This document shows positions 1-4,206 of a stretch of DNA of 6,638 nucleotides, piece by piece. A program made the position numbers and the translations under genes. The notes under the pieces were generated by a model. It made no database searches. It saw only the letters and a list, made by a program, of their open reading frames with translations, and had not been told where the DNA came from. Source of the DNA: Campylobacteraceae bacterium. Lineage in GTDB: Bacteria > Campylobacterota > Campylobacteria > Campylobacterales > Sulfurovaceae. The stretch is taken from NCBI GenBank assembly GCA_027023145.1, contig JALVWV010000297.1:1-6638 (forward strand), in the 5' to 3' direction. Each line of letters begins with the position of its first letter. The stretch's first letter is position 1.

Positions 1-24
1 GTTCTAAGAACTGCTTGACACTCC

Positions 25-53
25 GAACTTAGACCCAACCCGGGTCTGAGTTC
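25..53. terminator. 12-bp hairpin, possible terminator of an upstream gene
   Basis: GAACTTAGACCC (25-36) pairs with GGGTCTGAGTTC (42-53) around the 5-base loop AACCC, with one G-U pair. A pyrimidine-rich tract (54-83), with TTTT runs but no clean U-run directly after the stem, follows on the plus strand. It could end transcription of a gene left of the window, or be one more dispersed palindrome. The weak T-tract keeps the terminator call low. Confidence 0.35.
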
Positions 54-87
54 ACCCCTTCTCTTTTCTTTCCTCCATTTTTTCGTA

Positions 88-115
88 TTAAGTGCTAAGT
101 GTTATGTTTTACGTG
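88..115. repeat. Degenerate heptanucleotide array (YTAAGTG type)
   Basis: Four consecutive 7-base units read TTAAGTG, CTAAGTG, TTATGTT and TTACGTG. The last two have decayed. It is the only one of the five heptamer arrays in this window that is not at a gene end. The sequence of the unit differs from the other arrays but the 7-base period is the same. Confidence 0.55.
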
Positions 116-136
116 AGTTTCTGATTGTACCATTCT

Positions 137-163
137 CGCGTAGGGTGTGCAATAGCACACCTT
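137..163 (+). repeat. Dispersed GTGYGC palindromic repeat, copy 1
   Basis: The element starts CGCGTAGGG and continues into a hairpin, GGTGTGC (144-150), loop AATA, GCACACC (155-161), then TT. The same unit recurs at 4012-4035 in the same orientation and at 4151-4177 in the opposite orientation. The asymmetric CGCGTAGG head outside the stem is conserved in all three, so these are copies of one element rather than chance hairpins. Confidence 0.7.
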
Positions 164-193
164 TCGACGATCAACGCATCCATGAATATTCTC

Positions 194-228
194 CCTCGTT
201 CCACATCTCCTGATATGGAACGCCCATT
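194..228. repeat. REP-like hairpin with CGTTCC / GGAACG arms
   Basis: CGTTCCA (197-203) pairs exactly with TGGAACG (216-222). The stem continues inward by three more bases with one mismatch and leaves a CTCCTG loop. A CTCGTTCC...CTCC...GGAACGCC layout is, from memory, that of short palindromes widespread in bacterial genomes and often linked with Y1-type REP-associated transposases. No such transposase is in the window, and family assignment is by resemblance only. Confidence 0.5.
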
Positions 229-313
229 GGAGTTCAAACAAACTGTCAAGGAAAAAAATTTTATATAAAGTTAAACTTATTTTGAGTAGAATAACGGAAA
301 GGGTACACAGAAG

Positions 314-339
314 CTTTCAGGAGTCCTACGTCCTGAAAG
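314..339. terminator. Strong hairpin downstream of the small minus-strand ORF
   Basis: CTTTCAGGA (314-322) pairs perfectly with TCCTGAAAG (331-339) across an 8-base loop, and CACA/TGTG can pair further out. It lies 11 bases beyond the stop codon of the 37-residue ORF at 350-463 read on the minus strand, and ACCCTTTCCGTT follows on that strand. A terminator for that ORF is plausible, but the U-tract is poor. It may equally be a dispersed palindrome. Confidence 0.4.
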
Positions 340-349
340 TCTTGTGCGA

Positions 350-463
350 CTACTCGTCGCAGTCTGTGTTCTTTTGCCTCTTGCTCTCCTTGTAACTCAG
401 CCACATAATTGTAACCTTCACTACTCCAAGAACAAAAGCAAGTACAGAAAACCAGGTTTCCAT
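350..463 (-). CDS. Candidate 37-residue single-pass membrane peptide
   Basis: This ORF starts METWFSVLAFVLGVVKVTIM, continues WLSYKESKRQK and ends in a short acidic tail. Residues about 4-24 form one hydrophobic segment, followed at once by a strongly basic stretch, which predicts an N-out, C-in single-pass inner-membrane peptide. An AAAGGG ribosome-binding-like sequence (470-475) lies 6 bases before the ATG, and an extended -10 sequence is found about 110 bases upstream. A hairpin follows the stop. I do not recognise the family. The layout (hydrophobic helix plus basic tail, long leader, terminal hairpin) resembles small membrane toxins of type I systems, but no antisense RNA is demonstrable. 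A longer minus-strand ORF in another frame (261-551) overlaps it and looks like a shadow. Translation is unproven. Confidence 0.42.
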   Translation of the reverse strand: METWFSVLAFVLGVVKVTIMWLSYKESKRQKNTDCDE

Positions 464-574
464 AGCGTACCCTTTCAGTTGAGTTACCCTGCCTATGCCG
501 GAAGGCATCGCTCATGCAAGCCCGCCCTCTCAACCGAAAGTAAAAACACAACCCTCTCCAAAAAGGGCATGTGA

Positions 575-583
575 ATCATAGCA
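575..583 (-). promoter_or_regulatory. Extended -10 candidate for the small minus-strand ORF
   Basis: Read on the minus strand this is TGCTATGAT, a TGn extended -10 with five of six consensus bases. It would start RNA near 568, leaving a leader of about 105 bases that contains a 5-bp stem with a GGAA tetraloop (495-508). It points away from the toxin-antitoxin promoter at 651-659, so the two would be divergent. Confidence 0.3.
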
Positions 584-610
584 TACATGCGCCAATATAT
601 CTAAAAATGT

Positions 611-626
611 GTCATATTGTCATATT
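611..626. promoter_or_regulatory. Tandem direct repeat, possible antitoxin operator
   Basis: Two back-to-back copies of GTCATATT (611-618 and 619-626) sit upstream of the extended -10 of the toxin-antitoxin operon, in the region just beyond where a -35 would be. Type II antitoxins usually bind repeats or palindromes near their own promoter, so this is the natural operator candidate. That role is inferred from position only. Confidence 0.35.
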
Positions 627-650
627 TTCCCTCATAGATTCTCTGGAATA

Positions 651-659
651 TGTTATAAT
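651..659 (+). promoter_or_regulatory. Promoter (extended -10) of the toxin-antitoxin operon
   Basis: TGTTATAAT is a perfect TGn plus TATAAT extended -10. No good -35 hexamer lies 16-18 bases upstream (CTCATA region), which fits sigma-70 promoters of Campylobacterota. RNA would begin near 666, followed by AAGGAG (672-677) placed 5 bases before the antitoxin ATG at 683. It is the only convincing plus-strand promoter I see before rimO and tilS. Confidence 0.7.
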
Positions 660-682
660 ACACTCAACAAAAAGGAGTCGCT

Positions 683-934
683 ATGCAAACCATCCAGATC
701 GAAGTTCAAGATACGTATATGGATAACGTTCTTACGATACTCCACTCACTCCAGCACACTATGATCAATACCATTCAAGTAAAAACATCAGAGGACGTAT
801 CTGATTTTGCGAAAGACCGCCAAGCGCTTCAAGACGTACTTCAGGATTACGCTCAGAACGGATCGAAAAACTTTACAAAGCTCGATGGCGACTATTGGCA
901 CTCTGTAAAAAGCAGACTTCTACAACGTAATTAA
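683..934 (+). CDS. Antitoxin of a type II toxin-antitoxin module
   Basis: This 83-residue protein begins with a beta-strand (TIQIEVQD, residues 3-10) and a helix (about 12-24). After that comes a second strand and a charged, mainly helical C-terminal half containing KNFTKLDGDYW. This layout, DNA-binding or dimerising N-terminus plus a helical toxin-wrapping tail, is typical of small antitoxins placed directly before a ParE/RelE toxin. I identify it mainly by that partner; the exact antitoxin family is not certain. The start is secured by AAGGAG 5 bases upstream. The gene is 11 bases before the toxin and very probably co-transcribed with it. Base composition looks more A/T-rich than rimO, as expected of an acquired module. 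Expected role: neutralise the toxin and repress the shared promoter, possibly at the GTCATATT repeats. Confidence 0.72.
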   Translation: MQTIQIEVQDTYMDNVLTILHSLQHTMINTIQVKTSEDVSDFAKDRQALQDVLQDYAQNGSKNFTKLDGDYWHSVKSRLLQRN

Positions 935-945
935 GAATAGCTATA

Positions 946-1227
946 ATGGCAGTTGAGAAAAGTAATAAATTTGACAAAGACCTCGAGAGTATACTGGATC
1001 GTATAGCTCTTGACAGTCTCTATGCTGCACTGAACTTGGTCGATGAACTCGAGAAGCGACTGAAAACATTACCGCATATGCCCTACAAATTTCGTAAGTC
1101 AATCTACTTTGACGATGATAACATTCGCGATTATATCTACAAAGGTTATGTGATTCCCTATCTAATAGATACAGAAGAAGACAAGATCATCCTTCTTGGT
1201 ATGGTCAAATATCGAGAACATTTGTAA
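946..1227 (+). CDS. ParE/RelE-superfamily toxin
   Basis: At 93 residues this is normal length for the ParE/RelE fold. Two long N-terminal helices (about 9-40) form the usual hairpin, then comes LPHMPYKFRKSIYFDDDN (42-59), IRDYIYKGY (60-68) and the beta-sheet core YVIPYLIDTEEDKIILLGMV (68-87). The pattern PYK-RKS-YFDD-NIRD-KGY-I-Y is characteristic of a ParE-like subgroup. Family members either poison DNA gyrase (ParE) or cut mRNA on the ribosome (RelE). The sequence leans to ParE, but the target cannot be read from it. The ribosome-binding site before this ATG is weak, suggesting translation coupled to the antitoxin and hence antitoxin excess. The gene ends in tandem stops (TAATAA), inside which the Shine-Dalgarno of rimO begins. 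Confidence 0.85.
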   Translation: MAVEKSNKFDKDLESILDRIALDSLYAALNLVDELEKRLKTLPHMPYKFRKSIYFDDDNIRDYIYKGYVIPYLIDTEEDKIILLGMVKYREHL

Positions 1228-1228
1228 T

Positions 1229-1233
1229 AAGGA
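1229..1233 (+). promoter_or_regulatory. Ribosome-binding site fixing the TTG start of rimO
   Basis: AAGGA lies 5 bases before TTG at 1239 and starts immediately after the toxin stop, overlapping its second TAA. It supports a TTG start that yields MSKKSLHLISLGCTKN, the expected RimO N-terminus. No ATG or GTG is available near that point in frame. Confidence 0.7.
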
Positions 1234-1238
1234 AACCT

Positions 1239-2564
1239 TTGTCTAAAAAATCCCTCCACCTCATCAGCCTCGGCTGTACCAAAAACCTCGTCGACAGCGA
1301 AGTAATGCTTGGCAAGCTCAGTGACTATGCTCTCACGGATGATCCACAAGAGGCCGATGTCCTCATCGTTAACACCTGCGGCTTCATCGAGGCCGCCAAA
1401 GAAGAGAGCATCTCCACCCTCCTCGACCTACACCAAAACCGCAAAGAGGACTCCGTACTGGTGATGAGTGGGTGCCTGAGCGAGCGGTACAAAAAGCAAC
1501 TCCAGTCTGAAATGCCCGAGATCGATATCTTTACCGGAGTGGGTGACTACGAGAAAATCGACGAGCTTATTGAGGCCAAACGGAGCCACTTCAGCCCTGA
1601 AGTGTATCTGCTCAGCGAAGAGGCTCCCCGCCTCATCACCGGATCGCGCTACCACGCCTATGTCAAGATCGCCGAAGGGTGCAACCAGACATGCTCGTTC
1701 TGCGCCATTCCGGGATTCAAGGGTAAACTGCACTCCCGTACCCTTGAATCGATCCTTGCCGAAGTGCGCCATTTAGCCAAAGCCGGTTTCTGGGATATCT
1801 CCTTCATCTCACAGGACAGCTCCAGCTGGGGGCGGGATCTCGGGATGCGGGATGGGCTGATCGATCTGATCGAGGCTGTGGAAGGAGTCGAGGGTATTCG
1901 CTCCGCCCGCATCCTCTATCTCTACCCCAGTACAACCACCTTTGACTTGATCGACCGCATCGCTGATTCTTCGCTTTTTCAAACGTATTACGATATGCCG
2001 ATCCAACACATCGATGACGGGATGCTGCGCACGATGAAGCGGGGATTTGGTGAAGCCAAAACGATCGGACTCCTTGAGCACATGCGCAGTAAACCCCATG
2101 CGTTCATCCGTACCTCCGTCATTGCCGGACACCCCGGAGAGAGTGAGGAACAGTTTGAAAAGCTTTGCCGTTTCATGGAAGACTTTGGCTTCGATCGCTT
2201 CAACACTTTCCACTACTCCAACGAAGAGGATACCACCGCCTACACAATGGAACAGATCCCCCAGCCTACCATCGATGCGCGCGCCGAACACCTTGGAGCC
2301 ATTGCCAAAGCCAGCACGCTGTCATCACTCCAAGCCCTGATCGGCCAGACCCTCCCTCTCGTCATCGACGGCCCCAGCAACGAACACGAATACCTCCTCT
2401 CCGCCCGGCCGCTCAGCTGGGCAGTGGAGATCGACGGAGAGATTCTTGTCAATGATACGAATGATATCTCTGTGGAGTATGGGGAAGTTTATGAGGCTAT
2501 GATAACGGAACTTGTCGGGGAACAGTTGCTGGCGAAACTTTTGAAAATGAAAGATGAAAGATGA
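1239..2564 (+). CDS. rimO: Ribosomal protein S12 methylthiotransferase RimO
   Basis: This radical-SAM enzyme adds a methylthio group to the conserved aspartate of ribosomal protein S12 (Asp89 in E. coli), using two 4Fe-4S clusters. The 441 residues carry the full domain order. First is the N-terminal UPF0004/MTTase domain with cluster cysteines C13 (GCTKN), C47 (NTCGF) and C79 (SGCLS). Next is the radical-SAM domain with C148, C152 and C155 (GCNQTCSFC) and SQDSSSWGRDL around 192-202. Last is a C-terminal TRAM domain (about 370-435) that contacts S12. SLGCTKNLVDSE separates RimO from MiaB. The start codon is TTG. The last residues, MKDER, are encoded by a 7-bp repeat array that supplies the TGA stop, so the native C-terminal end has probably been replaced. 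It sits 11 bases after a toxin gene and overlaps the next gene by four bases (ATGA). Confidence 0.97.
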   Translation: MSKKSLHLISLGCTKNLVDSEVMLGKLSDYALTDDPQEADVLIVNTCGFIEAAKEESISTLLDLHQNRKEDSVLVMSGCLSERYKKQLQSEMPEIDIFTGVGDYEKIDELIEAKRSHFSPEVYLLSEEAPRLITGSRYHAYVKIAEGCNQTCSFCAIPGFKGKLHSRTLESILAEVRHLAKAGFWDISFISQDSSSWGRDLGMRDGLIDLIEAVEGVEGIRSARILYLYPSTTTFDLIDRIADSSLFQTYYDMPIQHIDDGMLRTMKRGFGEAKTIGLLEHMRSKPHAFIRTSVIAGHPGESEEQFEKLCRFMEDFGFDRFNTFHYSNEEDTTAYTMEQIPQPTIDARAEHLGAIAKASTLSSLQALIGQTLPLVIDGPSNEHEYLLSARPLSWAVEIDGEILVNDTNDISVEYGEVYEAMITELVGEQLLAKLLKMKDER

Positions 2565-2574
2565 AAGATGAAAG
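2547..2574 (+). repeat. Heptamer array (ATGAAAG)x4 at the rimO stop / S23 start
   Basis: Four exact copies of ATGAAAG run without interruption. The third copy contains both the rimO stop (TGA, 2562-2564) and the start of the next gene (ATG, 2561-2563). Because 7 is not a multiple of 3, the copies place ATG and TGA in all three frames. An inverted relative of the array (ATGAAAA/G on the minus strand) lies at 2953-2994. Confidence 0.95.
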
Positions 2575-2941
2575 ATATAAAGCTCGAGATGATCTTCTCG
2601 GTACAAAAAGTTTTGACTTTTCTCTACGAATCATTGGGCTATACAAATATTTGATAAAAACACATCATGAATACGTCCTTTCTAAACAAATACTCCGATG
2701 TGGTACAGCTATAGGTGCCCTAGTCTCTGAAGGAGAATTTGCCCAGTCAAAACCGGATTTCATCAATAAAATGCATGTTGCACTCAAAGAAGCGAATGAA
2801 ACAAGATATTGGCTAAGACTCCTGGCTCAGTCGGATTACATCAGTGATAAAATGTTCCAAAGCCTCCTCCCCGATATCGAGTCACTCATTCGACTTCTCG
2901 TATCTACCATAAAAACAGCCAAGAAAAACCATGCAAAATAA
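2561..2941 (+). CDS. Four-helix-bundle protein, S23/IVS-encoded family
   Basis: The 126-residue protein matches the four helix bundle family (TIGR02436, first named for proteins encoded by intervening sequences in 23S rRNA). The family core is clear: KSFDFSLRIIGLYKYL (16-31), YVLSKQILRCGTAIGALVSE (38-57), AQSKPDFINKMHVALKEANE (61-80) and TRYWLRLL (81-88), then a final helix to about 119. Members form a small helical oligomer; their function is unknown, and the family is structurally related to Avd of diversity-generating retroelements. No reverse transcriptase or 23S rRNA is present here. The start ATG lies in the ATGAAAG array, overlapping the rimO stop, with no separate ribosome-binding site, so translation is probably coupled to rimO. 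The gene is bounded by inverted heptamer arrays and is visibly A/T-richer than rimO, which suggests an inserted cassette. Confidence 0.88.
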   Translation: MKDERYKARDDLLGTKSFDFSLRIIGLYKYLIKTHHEYVLSKQILRCGTAIGALVSEGEFAQSKPDFINKMHVALKEANETRYWLRLLAQSDYISDKMFQSLLPDIESLIRLLVSTIKTAKKNHAK

Positions 2942-2952
2942 AAATTCAACAT

Positions 2953-2994
2953 CTTTCATTTTTGATTTTTCATTTTTCATTTTTCATTTTTCAT
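2953..2994 (-). repeat. Heptamer array (ATGAAAA type on the minus strand), 6 units
   Basis: Plus-strand units are CTTTCAT, TTTTGAT and then four exact TTTTCAT. On the minus strand they read ATGAAAA four times, then ATCAAAA, then ATGAAAG. The unit nearest the S23 gene, ATGAAAG, is the exact inverted copy of the array on the other side of the gene. The array begins 11 bases after the S23 stop codon and fills most of the gap to tilS. Confidence 0.93.
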
Positions 2995-3016
2995 TCCAAT
3001 CATGGGCGGAACGCAC

Positions 3017-4018
3017 ATGAAAAACTTCCTACTTCCTACTTCCTACTTCCTACTTAACAAAAAGAATTTACTCGCTTTCTCCGCCGGCATCGACTCTTCA
3101 GCTCTTTTCTTTCTCCTGATCGAGCACAAAGTCCCCTTTGACATTGCTATTGTTGATTATGAAGTACGACCCGAGAGCAAAAGAGAAGTTGCCCACGCTC
3201 AAACATTGGCAAAACAATACAGCTTAAAATGTCACACCACTATCGCTCCGAAATTTGAAAGCAACTTTGAATCCCAAGCACGTACTTTTCGTTATGCATG
3301 GTTCGAATCACTCATCGCTGAACACGGGTATGAGACGCTCCTGACCGCCCATCAACTCAACGATCAGCTGGAGTGGTTTTTAATGCGACTGACACGGGGA
3401 GCGGGTCTGCATGAGCTGATCGGGATGGAGCCGGTGCAGAAGCGTTCAGGATACACGCTGGTGCGCCCGCTGCTTGCTGTTTCCAAAGCGGAACTACTTG
3501 AGTACCTCACAGAGCATAACTATCCTTATTTCGTCGATGAGAGCAACCACGATACCCACCATGAACGCAACCGTTTCCGACACAATTTCTCAGATCCATT
3601 GATCGAGCGTTACGGAAAAGGGATTCGCCGGAGTTTTTCATACCTCGCGCACGACAAAGCAGTACTCGACTCAGGTTTTTCGCTCCTGTTCCAAGAAAAA
3701 GAACTCCACCTATTGCAGATGAATCACCCTGACCTCGCCCCTAAAGCCGCCGATAAAACGCTCAAAAATCTTGGATACCTCCTCAGTGCCGCCCAGCGTG
3801 AGGAGATCGCAAACCATACCAGCATCGTCCTTGCCAACCGCTGGGCAATTGCCCGAAGCGATACTCATCTCTGGATCGCCCCCTGGCGTACTGCTTCCAT
3901 GCCCAAACCTTTCAAGGAACGCTGCCGAACCTTGGGCATCCCTCCAAAAATTCGACCGTATCTTTATGAGGAAGGCATAGATCCTGTCACAATTCCTTAT
4001 CGTACTACCCCCGCGTAG
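3017..4018 (+). CDS. tilS: tRNA(Ile)-lysidine synthetase TilS
   Basis: TilS uses ATP and lysine to convert the wobble C34 of tRNA-Ile(CAU) to lysidine, which switches the tRNA to reading AUA; it is normally essential. With this start it is 333 residues, about right for the short TilS of Campylobacterota. Seen motifs are the PP-loop SAGIDSS (22-28), TAHQLNDQLEWFLMRLTRGAG (split as 110-119 and 120-130), VRPLL (149-153), DESN (174-177) and RNRFRHN (184-190). A smaller C-terminal domain follows. I prefer ATG 3017 because GGCGGA lies 6 bases upstream; ATG 3002 would add MGGTH and has no ribosome-binding site. Residues about 3-13 are encoded by a 7-bp repeat array, in place of the usual first helix. 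The TAG stop belongs to a dispersed palindrome (4012-4035). It is the last gene of the plus-strand run. Confidence 0.93.
   Translation: MKNFLLPTSYFLLNKKNLLAFSAGIDSSALFFLLIEHKVPFDIAIVDYEVRPESKREVAHAQTLAKQYSLKCHTTIAPKFESNFESQARTFRYAWFESLIAEHGYETLLTAHQLNDQLEWFLMRLTRGAGLHELIGMEPVQKRSGYTLVRPLLAVSKAELLEYLTEHNYPYFVDESNHDTHHERNRFRHNFSDPLIERYGKGIRRSFSYLAHDKAVLDSGFSLLFQEKELHLLQMNHPDLAPKAADKTLKNLGYLLSAAQREEIANHTSIVLANRWAIARSDTHLWIAPWRTASMPKPFKERCRTLGIPPKIRPYLYEEGIDPVTIPYRTTPA
3024..3055 (+). repeat. Heptamer array (ACTTCCT) in the tilS 5' coding end
   Basis: Four exact ACTTCCT units plus a partial ACTT begin three codons into tilS. Three units make 21 bases, so the array encodes a 7-residue peptide period, FLLPTSY then FLL. 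It lies before the PP-loop and replaces the residues usually found there. Confidence 0.93.
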
Positions 4019-4035
4019 GTGTGCAATTGCGCACC
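4012..4035 (+). repeat. Dispersed GTGYGC palindromic repeat, copy 2
   Basis: The CGCGTAGG head is followed by GGTGTGCAA / TTGCGCACC (4018-4035), a 9-bp inverted repeat with one G-T pair. TAG of the head (4016-4018) is the tilS stop codon. Same orientation as copy 1 (137-163), opposite to copy 3 (4151-4177). It could also act as a transcription terminator for tilS, though no T-tract follows. Confidence 0.8.
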
Positions 4036-4061
4036 AAAATCGCACCGCAATGTATCTGAAA

Positions 4062-4080
4062 GTAGAGGCTTCAGCTCTAC
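4062..4080. repeat. CTTCAG-core palindrome, copy 1
   Basis: GTAGAG (4062-4067) and CTCTAC (4075-4080) enclose GCTTCAG. One base short of a perfect GTAGAGGC/GCCTCTAC palindrome. It shares the (A/G)CTTCAG(T/C) centre with the elements at 4111-4129 and 5188-5209, and looks like a REP-type element. It lies in the gap between the convergent genes. Confidence 0.6.
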
Positions 4081-4110
4081 CCTGAGGCTCTCATGTTTTT
4101 TGAATGTTGG

Positions 4111-4129
4111 GCGAGACTGAAGTCTCCGC
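4111..4129. repeat. CTTCAG-core palindrome, copy 2
   Basis: GAGACT (4113-4118), GA, AGTCTC (4121-4126) form a perfect 6-bp inverted repeat with a 2-base centre; outer GC/GC bases extend it with one base missing. The core ACTGAAGT is identical to the centre of the palindrome inside the barrel protein gene (5188-5209). Confidence 0.6.
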
Positions 4130-4150
4130 TTCCGGGAAAAATACCGTTGG

Positions 4151-4177
4151 AAGGTGCGCAATTGCGCACCCTACGCG
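4151..4177 (-). repeat. Dispersed GTGYGC palindromic repeat, copy 3 (inverted)
   Basis: The 18-base sequence GGTGCGCAATTGCGCACC (4153-4170) is a perfect palindrome, and its flank CTACGCG is the reverse complement of the CGCGTAG head of copies 1 and 2. With copy 2 it bounds a 166-base block that contains both CTTCAG-core palindromes. It lies downstream of the minus-strand barrel gene and may help end its transcript. Confidence 0.82.
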
Positions 4178-4206
4178 TAATACGCCCACAATTCCCAATT
4201 CTTATC

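Larger units (their letters stand above)
1..349. other. Gene-free, repeat-rich intergenic stretch
   Basis: I see no credible protein gene, tRNA or rRNA here; every frame is broken by stops or has unconvincing composition. What it does hold is a run of separate small elements: a 12-bp hairpin (25-53), a degenerate heptamer array (88-115), a copy of a GTGYGC palindrome also found twice beside tilS (137-163), a CGTTCC/GGAACG hairpin of REP type (194-228), an A/T-rich stretch (about 250-285) and a second strong hairpin (314-339). The density of unrelated short repeats suggests a landing zone where elements accumulate without harming a gene. That interpretation is inference. Confidence 0.7.

Noticed and set aside
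261..551. Minus-strand ORF of 96 codons
   Set aside because: Composition is odd (many Cys and Arg, no clear domain), it runs through the hairpin at 314-339, and it overlaps in another frame the 37-residue ORF that has a ribosome-binding site and a coherent membrane pattern.
344..574. Plus-strand ORF of 76 codons with a hydrophobic N-terminus
   Set aside because: It lies opposite the better-supported small minus-strand ORF, has no ribosome-binding site, and its residues after the first 20 look like random translation.
942..947. TATAAT just before the toxin start
   Set aside because: It overlaps the toxin start codon, so a start from it would fall inside the toxin gene; more likely chance in an A/T-rich junction.
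1428..2606. Several long ORFs opposite or out of frame with rimO
   Set aside because: All are shadows of rimO, which has complete family motifs across the whole span.
2561..2941. Diversity-generating retroelement suggested by the Avd-related fold
   Set aside because: No reverse transcriptase, template repeat or variable repeat is present; the protein belongs to the stand-alone S23 group.
2547..3055. CRISPR-like repeat array
   Set aside because: Units are 7 bases with no spacers, so these are microsatellite-type tandem repeats.
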